Of a stretch of DNA of 64,000 nt, positions 59,836-64,000 are shown piece by piece. Position 1 is the stretch's first letter. The number at the start of each line of letters is the position of its first letter. The stretch is from DATJHM01 sp963777355 (GTDB taxonomy: Bacteria > Chloroflexota > Ktedonobacteria > Ktedonobacterales > Ktedonobacteraceae). Both the position numbers and the translations under genes were made by a program. The DNA is taken from positions 62,001 through 126,000 of the forward strand of contig CAVZQK010000018.1 of assembly GCA_963777355.1 (NCBI GenBank). The letters are read 5' to 3'. The notes below the pieces were generated by a model. That model was not told the origin of the DNA. It saw only the letters and a program-made list of their open reading frames with translations, and made no database searches.

Positions 59836-60097
59836 ATGTTGTCACCGGTATGCATGAATATGTATCCTTTTTACGCGCAAAAAAAGATTTTTTTGTAGAG
59901 CATCTTAAATTGTGTAAAATACAGCATAGCCTGTTGTTATAGAACAGTCAATAGAAATGTCATTAAAATTTGATAAATAATCTTGCTTCTCGCTCTTTAA
60001 GAGACGTTTTCTTGTAAAAGCCCTTTTTCTTCCCAGGACTCTTTAAAATCTCTAGATGTCAGAGAATAACTTCTTACTATAATGAAGAGCGGAGCAT
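59836..60097. other. AT-rich intergenic region
   Basis: 262 nt up to the sco terminator, upstream of the HTH-GAF gene (minus). TGTGTAAAATAC near 59912 reads as a possible -10 on the plus strand, but no plus-strand gene follows. Nothing else seen. Confidence 0.35.
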
Positions 60098-60128
60098 AAA
60101 AAAAGACCCTCTCTGTCAACAGAGAGGG
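60098..60128 (-). terminator. Terminator of sco
   Basis: CCCTCTCTG (60108-60116) pairs perfectly with CAGAGAGGG (60120-60128); the minus strand then carries seven T (60104-60098). Confidence 0.92.
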
Positions 60129-60141
60129 AGCTGTCAGGAGA

Positions 60142-60786
60142 TCAAGATTTTAATAGCGCTTGCAGGTCTGAAGTAACCTGTCCAGGTTTGAAATCGTCTC
60201 CCAGGAAGATACGTTCGTTTCCGTATTTATCAATGAGGAAGACGCCAGTGCTGTGAGCGATAGTCTGCTGGTTAGCTGCTGCATAAATATGGTAGTTTGA
60301 CCAGACAGGTGAAAGCTGGTTGCGGGTACCTATGAGATAATGCCAGTAATTTTCCATGTTATGGGCTTGTGAGAAGTTCATAGCGGCAGCGAGGGTATCA
60401 CCCTTTGGATCGGTACTGATGGCGATAACGCCTACCTGTTGAGCCTGTGAGCCGAGTCCCTGGAGCGCTGTATGGAGCTTTTCAGCGGTGAGCGGACAGA
60501 TATCAGGACAATGGGTGTATAAAAACGTGACAACTACGGGTTTGCCCTTCATATCTGAAAGGGACACTTGCTTGCCAAGCTGATCAGTTAAGCGAAAATC
60601 GGGTGCGGGAGTTGTACCGAGATCTGTTCCTTGAAGGCCAGAGGCTGATGAGTTACTGGTTGTGGCATTGAAATCAGGCGTAGAGGTCGGAGCCGGGTGG
60701 CGTTAAATCAGCGTCACAAGGATAACTACCAGGATGGCACACGTAAGAACGGATAGGCGGGATGCGAGACGCCAGTTCATGCTCAT
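60142..60786 (-). pseudogene. sco: SCO1/SenC copper chaperone, interrupted by in-frame TAA
   Basis: SCO proteins deliver copper to the CuA site of cytochrome oxidase subunit II. ATG 60786 (AAAGGAG upstream) encodes a membrane anchor, MSMNWRLASRLSVL...VVILVTLI, then TAA at 60705-60703. The same frame continues without another stop: RHPAPTSTPDF, linker, TTPAPDFRLTDQLGKQVSLSD, THCPDICPL (copper motif CxxxC), IAHSTGVFLIDKYGN (copper His), to TGA 60142. So a single codon separates anchor from domain. No ribosome site restarts translation near the domain. Total 214 codons, a normal size. ctaB ends 19 nt upstream, so they form an operon. The TAA has the same context as the one in the exporter gene. 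Confidence 0.9.
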
Positions 60787-60805
60787 TCTCTTCTCCTTTT
60801 GCGCA

Positions 60806-61708
60806 TTAATGGATAACGCGGTCAATGACCATAAGAGCGAAAATCGCGGCCAGGTAACAGTTTGAGTACCAGAAAAGGGTACGTGCCCATTTTTTGCTAT
60901 CCTTCTCATCAAGGAAGAGGCGAAGAGCCATATAGAGCAAGATCCCGCCCAGGATAAGCGCTCCTACCAGGTAGATATATCCCATCGCGTGAATCATAAA
61001 GAGGACCAGGGTTACCGCAAGCAACAGAAGTGAGTAGAGAAAGATCTGTTTCCGTGTCTCGTGTTCTCCCATTACCACCGGCAGCATTGGCACTCCGGCT
61101 TTCTCATAGTCTTTTTGAATGAGCAGGGAGAGAGCCCAGAAGTGAGGTGGAGTCCAGTAGAAGATAATGGCGAAGAGCCAGATAGCGGCCAGAGAGACAT
61201 TATTGGTCACTGCCGCCCAGCCAACCAGGACCGGGACTGCGCCAGCAGCTCCGCCGATGACGATATTCTGTGCGGAGGTGCGTTTCAAACCCAGTGTATA
61301 GACAAAGACATAAAATAAGATGGCGCTTATGGCTAAGATAGAACTGAGCAGATTGACTAAAGTAGCCAGGAGAACAAATGAGGCCACTCCAAGCAGAATA
61401 CCGAAGACTAAAGCCTGCGTTGGTTGTACTTTGCCAGCAGGCAAGGCACGGCGTTGGGTGCGTCCCATAATCTGGTCGATATCGCGGTCTATATAGCAGT
61501 TAATGCTATTCGCGCTCCCTGCCGCCATTGCTCCACCAAGCAGTGTTGCCAGTACCAGACCAAGAGGAGGGAGGCCCCGGTAAGCAATCGCCATAGCCGC
61601 AACTGTCGTTCCCAGAAGCAGGACGGTGACATGAGGTTTCATCAGGTTGATATAGCTAGAGATAGTCTGTTTGAGACTACTCGCCTCTAAGTGTGTATCT
61701 ACATTCAT
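60806..61708 (-). CDS. ctaB: Protoheme IX farnesyltransferase (heme O synthase)
   Basis: 300 residues from ATG 61708 (GATGGGAA upstream); longer in-frame starts to 61771 exist. UbiA-type prenyltransferase converting heme B to heme O for heme-copper oxidases. Seen: INLMKPHVTVLLLGTTVAAM, NSINCYIDRDIDQIMGRTQRRALPAG (first Asp-rich motif NxxxDxxxD), LKRTSAQNIVIGGAAGAVPVLVGWAAVT, and YWTPPHFWALSLLIQKDYEKAGVPMLPVV. Nine membrane helices expected. First gene of ctaB-sco; a possible structured leader lies at 61758-61833. Confidence 0.96.
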   Translation of the reverse strand: MNVDTHLEASSLKQTISSYINLMKPHVTVLLLGTTVAAMAIAYRGLPPLGLVLATLLGGAMAAGSANSINCYIDRDIDQIMGRTQRRALPAGKVQPTQALVFGILLGVASFVLLATLVNLLSSILAISAILFYVFVYTLGLKRTSAQNIVIGGAAGAVPVLVGWAAVTNNVSLAAIWLFAIIFYWTPPHFWALSLLIQKDYEKAGVPMLPVVMGEHETRKQIFLYSLLLLAVTLVLFMIHAMGYIYLVGALILGGILLYMALRLFLDEKDSKKWARTLFWYSNCYLAAIFALMVIDRVIH

Positions 61709-61757
61709 AAAATTCCCATCAAATTTGCTGTCAGATGATATACCAACACGACTTGTG

Positions 61758-61833
61758 AGGGTAGTGGACAACGCACGTCCTGAAAGAACGACAGGCTGGT
61801 CCTATTTTCAGCCTTGCTCCTGTTACTACCCTT
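61758..61833 (-). ncRNA. Candidate three-stem leader of ctaB
   Basis: Minus strand: outer stem AGGGTAGT/ACTACCCT (61833-61826 with 61765-61758) encloses AGGCTG/CAGCCT with a 10-nt loop and CGTTC/GGACG with 5 nt. GGAC/GTCC offers a competing stem. It lies about 50 nt before the ctaB start. No known class matches. Confidence 0.35.
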
Positions 61834-61949
61834 GCAACATAAGAGCGTCGCCTTACAATTACCTGAATGAAAACACGCAACCTTTCCTGCTTCAGTCCTT
61901 GAGCTGGTCACAAGAACTTTATTCGCTGTTCTTTGTGCTATGGAAAAGC

Positions 61950-61978
61950 TTGTTCTCTTTTCGTGGTCCTGTTATAGT
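61950..61978 (+). promoter_or_regulatory. Promoter of ctaG
   Basis: TTGTTC (61950-61955), 17-nt spacer, TATAGT (61973-61978) with an extended TG one base before it. The start codon is about 30 nt after the expected transcription start. Confidence 0.65.
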
Positions 61979-62014
61979 ATTGTACGGGATACTCTGGAAA
62001 GGCTCAGTTGCGTC

Positions 62015-62902
62015 ATGGAAGCAAATTTAGGTCTCTCATTCTGGCTTACTCATTGGAATACCTCGCCTTCTCTCTACATAGGGACTGCTTTGATCGTTGG
62101 TCTTTATCTCTATGCAGTTGGACCGTTGCGCAAAAAATATCAGCTTGCTGATAGCGTTAGACGCGGGCAGGTGCTTGCTTTTCTGCTAGGAATGATGATT
62201 ATCTTTCTGGCCCTTGTCACGCCACTGGATGAACTGGGAGATGAATATCTCTTTTCAGCCCATATGGTGCAGCATCTTTTAATCACCGTTGCTGGCCCCC
62301 CCTTATTGTTGATTGGTTTGCCGACCTGGTTGGTTGAGTCTCTTTTGCGTCAGCCTGTAGTGTTTCGTATTGCGAAATTTTTGACCTTTCCAATTGTGGC
62401 CTTTTTTCTGTTTAACGCAGATTTCTGGCTCTGGCATGCACCTGCTCTTTATAATGCTACTCTCTCCAATGAGAATATACATATAGTAGAGCATATGACC
62501 TTTATGATCTTTGCAGTCATCTACTGGTGGCCAGTGTTCAGTCCCTCAGAGAATCTCCTGCCCCGGCTCTCGCTTGGTGGTCAGATTCTGTATATTTTTA
62601 TCAGCGGCATGCCGGTGGTATTACTGGGTGCAGGTCTGACTTTTACGCCGCCGCTTTATGCGCCATATATAGAGCAGCCGGTGCGTGCCTGGGGAATCTC
62701 TCCCACGATGGATCAGCAATTGGGTGGTCTTATTATGTGGATTCCCGGCAATATCTTCAACATCGTTATCGTGAGTATACTTTTTATCCGTTGGATGCGT
62801 GCGCAGGACGAAAATCAGAGCAGGGAAGAGGCTGAACGTTTTGCGCAAGAAGATGATGATGAGCAGAATAATGAGTCGGATGTTGCCGAGCAGCTTTACT
62901 AG
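62015..62902 (+). CDS. ctaG: Cytochrome c oxidase assembly factor CtaG (caa3 type)
   Basis: 295 residues from ATG 62015 with AAAGG upstream. Seven membrane helices are expected. Family wording is clear: FWLTHWNTSPSLYIGTALIVGLYLY, FLALVTPLDELGDEYLFSAHMVQHLLITVAGPPLLLIGLP, FNADFWLWHAPALYNATLSNENIHIVEHMTFMIFAVIYWWPVF and QQLGGLIMWIPGN. Conserved His residues in HMVQHLL and HIVEH probably hold copper. CtaG of the caa3 type helps load copper in the oxidase. An acidic tail of about 30 residues ends the protein. Divergent from ctaB-sco, upstream of coxB. Confidence 0.93.
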   Translation: MEANLGLSFWLTHWNTSPSLYIGTALIVGLYLYAVGPLRKKYQLADSVRRGQVLAFLLGMMIIFLALVTPLDELGDEYLFSAHMVQHLLITVAGPPLLLIGLPTWLVESLLRQPVVFRIAKFLTFPIVAFFLFNADFWLWHAPALYNATLSNENIHIVEHMTFMIFAVIYWWPVFSPSENLLPRLSLGGQILYIFISGMPVVLLGAGLTFTPPLYAPYIEQPVRAWGISPTMDQQLGGLIMWIPGNIFNIVIVSILFIRWMRAQDENQSREEAERFAQEDDDEQNNESDVAEQLY

Positions 62903-63315
62903 TTTCAATTCTCAACAGGTTATAGGAAATTGCGATGACGTCCATTTATTTGCCCAAAGATGAGTGCCAGGATACAACACACACCGTATTGTAACGCAAC
63001 ACACGACTTTTTCCAATCAGGTTGTGTGTTTATGTACTAGCGAAGTTTTTCAGGTTTCTGTAAGGTTGCCTTGAGAAACTGCAAGTCCTCTGTCAGGGCC
63101 GATCAGTACACTAAGCTGTAACATGGAAAGAGTGTCATTTTTAGCAAGACATCATCGTCCATTATCAACTTGGAATGTGTCTGAAAAAGTGGCTGGAAGG
63201 GACTTAAAGTGCTTAGCGTGAGCTGATTGAGACCTATTCTGAGAGGACTAATTCATTCCTCAAGCTATTTTTAGATACTGATACTGATACTTTCTTACTT
63301 TTAGGAGAATAAGAC
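62903..63315. other. Intergenic region between ctaG and coxB
   Basis: 413 nt. It holds the ctaG terminator hairpin (62998-63030) and an extra related string ACAACACACACC at 62975-62986. The coxB promoter must be in the right half; TTGAGACC...ACTGATACTGATAC near 63226-63292 shows a short direct repeat (ACTGAT) but no clear -10. Confidence 0.4.
62998..63030 (+). terminator. Hairpin after ctaG
   Basis: AACACACGAC (62998-63007) pairs with GTTGTGTGTT (63021-63030), one G-U pair; five T lie at the start of the loop. Confidence 0.55.
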
Positions 63316-64000
63316 GTGAGGATGCCTTTATTTCGTGGGGCAAAACGCTGGATGATTCCAATCACCGGCCTGGTGCTATCCTCGATACTGTTTGCCGCGT
63401 GCGGTGAAACCTCTCCCACTATTCTGGATACCCACGGACCAGTAGCAGCCCAGGAAACATTTTTGTTCTGGGTGATTCTGGTCGTCTCTGTGATTATCTT
63501 TGTGGGTGTCGAGGGTATGTTGATCTTCAACATTGTGCGCTTCCGCGAGCGACCAGGCACGCCTGCCCCCAAACAGATTCATGGGAACACGCTCATTGAG
63601 ATTATCTGGACCGCTGCGCCTGCCGTTGTCCTGCTCATTGTGCTCGTGTTCACCGTAAGAGGTGTGCTGGCAGTTGCTCCGGAGTCTCAGCCGACTACCG
63701 GGAATACCGTCAATGTGACGGCGATTGGTCACCAATGGTGGTGGGAGTTTTACTACCCACAATACAATATTACGACTGCTGATACCCTGGTTATTCCGAC
63801 AAACACAACGATCCATGTCAATTTGTTTTCTAATAACGTCATTCATAGCTTCTGGGTGCCGAAGTTGACTGGAAAGACCGACCTGATTCCTGGTCATGAT
63901 AATACTAAATGGTTTATCGCTAATGATCCGGGCACATATCAGGGTATCTGTGCTGAATTCTGTGGAACGCAGCACGCGAATATGCGTTTTACGGTCCAGG
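63316..64000 (+). CDS. coxB: Cytochrome c oxidase subunit II, 3' part missing
   Basis: Open to the right edge, 228 codons. GTG 63316 has TAGGAG at good spacing; ATG 63322 is an alternative. A lipobox LFAAC near residue 33 shows it is a lipoprotein. Two membrane helices follow (about 50-73 and 96-116), the first with FLFWVILVVSVIIFVGVEG. The cupredoxin domain has GHQWWWEFYYP, VIHSFWVPKL (CuA His) and GICAEFCGTQHANMRF with both CuA cysteines, His and Met. So the subunit carries CuA and accepts electrons from cytochrome c. A cytochrome c fusion as in caa3 enzymes could lie beyond the edge. Copper loading would depend on sco and ctaG nearby. Confidence 0.96.
   Translation, partial: MRMPLFRGAKRWMIPITGLVLSSILFAACGETSPTILDTHGPVAAQETFLFWVILVVSVIIFVGVEGMLIFNIVRFRERPGTPAPKQIHGNTLIEIIWTAAPAVVLLIVLVFTVRGVLAVAPESQPTTGNTVNVTAIGHQWWWEFYYPQYNITTADTLVIPTNTTIHVNLFSNNVIHSFWVPKLTGKTDLIPGHDNTKWFIANDPGTYQGICAEFCGTQHANMRFTVQ

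Larger units (their letters stand above)
61709..62014. other. Divergent control region of ctaB-sco and ctaG
   Basis: 306 nt with the ctaG promoter (61950-61978) on the plus strand and a three-stem leader candidate for ctaB on the minus strand. Confidence 0.5.

Noticed and set aside
63234..63975. Minus-strand frames over coxB
   Set aside because: They lie opposite a clear oxidase subunit II with all CuA ligands.

Overview
The window looks like a chromosome segment from a Chloroflexota bacterium, most likely class Ktedonobacteria. This is an inference from gene content, moderate GC, lipoproteins with signal-peptidase-II boxes next to a monoderm-style peptidoglycan gene set, a Ser/Thr kinase with a WD40 sensor, PadR-linked genes, and an HTH-GAF regulator. 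No rRNA, tRNA, phage or insertion sequence was seen. It is mostly core housekeeping DNA with lineage-specific genes between.

Layout. 1-3.6 kb: truncated GH5 glycanase, small lipoprotein, and a PadR regulator behind a perfect 64-bp palindrome, coupled to a PP2C phosphatase. 3.6-8.7 kb: ftsH, a small membrane protein, radC, and a secreted protein. 8.8-12.3 kb (minus): an LprG-like lipoprotein plus a DHA2-type exporter whose outer C-terminal domain is cut off by an in-frame TAA. 12.6-16.2 kb: an HTH/Clp-N/zinc-ribbon protein, a tandem-repeat protein, and a GH35-like enzyme. 16.3-24.6 kb (minus): tatD-cysS, a PQQ-type propeller, a kinase-WD40 receptor, and a frameshifted stress protein. 24.8-27.9 kb (minus operon): MBL hydrolase, UDP-glucose dehydrogenase, acpS, dtd. 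28-36 kb: a Tat-like anchored disordered protein, a MerR regulator, lgt, two M20 peptidases, and a VapBC-type pair. 36.3-41.3 kb: mutL-priA. 41.3-43.7 kb: macro-domain protein, HU, MBL hydrolase. 43.9-57.9 kb: division and cell-wall cluster mraZ-rsmH-ftsL-ftsI-(small protein)-ftsW-murG-murC-murB-ftsQ-ftsA-ftsZ, closed by a strong terminator and lacking mraY, murD, murE and murF. 57.9-64 kb: a BON protein, an HTH-GAF regulator, and the cytochrome oxidase assembly region (sco, ctaB, ctaG, start of coxB).

Sequence integrity. Single-base or two-base frame breaks interrupt dtd, lgt (twice), murG, an AbrB-type antitoxin and a stress protein. Two more genes (the exporter and sco) carry in-frame TAA codons inside the same ten-base context, CTGATTTAAC. 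Because lgt and murG should be needed for growth, many of these breaks are probably sequence errors in homopolymers. The shared context of the two stops is the exception that deserves a separate look.

Main points of interest: the LprG/P55-like export operon with an LmeA-like outer domain, the MraZ operator (TGGGN boxes in 10-bp register), the long palindrome at the PadR promoter, the repeat protein whose repeat copies differ only synonymously, and unassigned structured leaders upstream of ftsL, ctaB and the gene at 28610.
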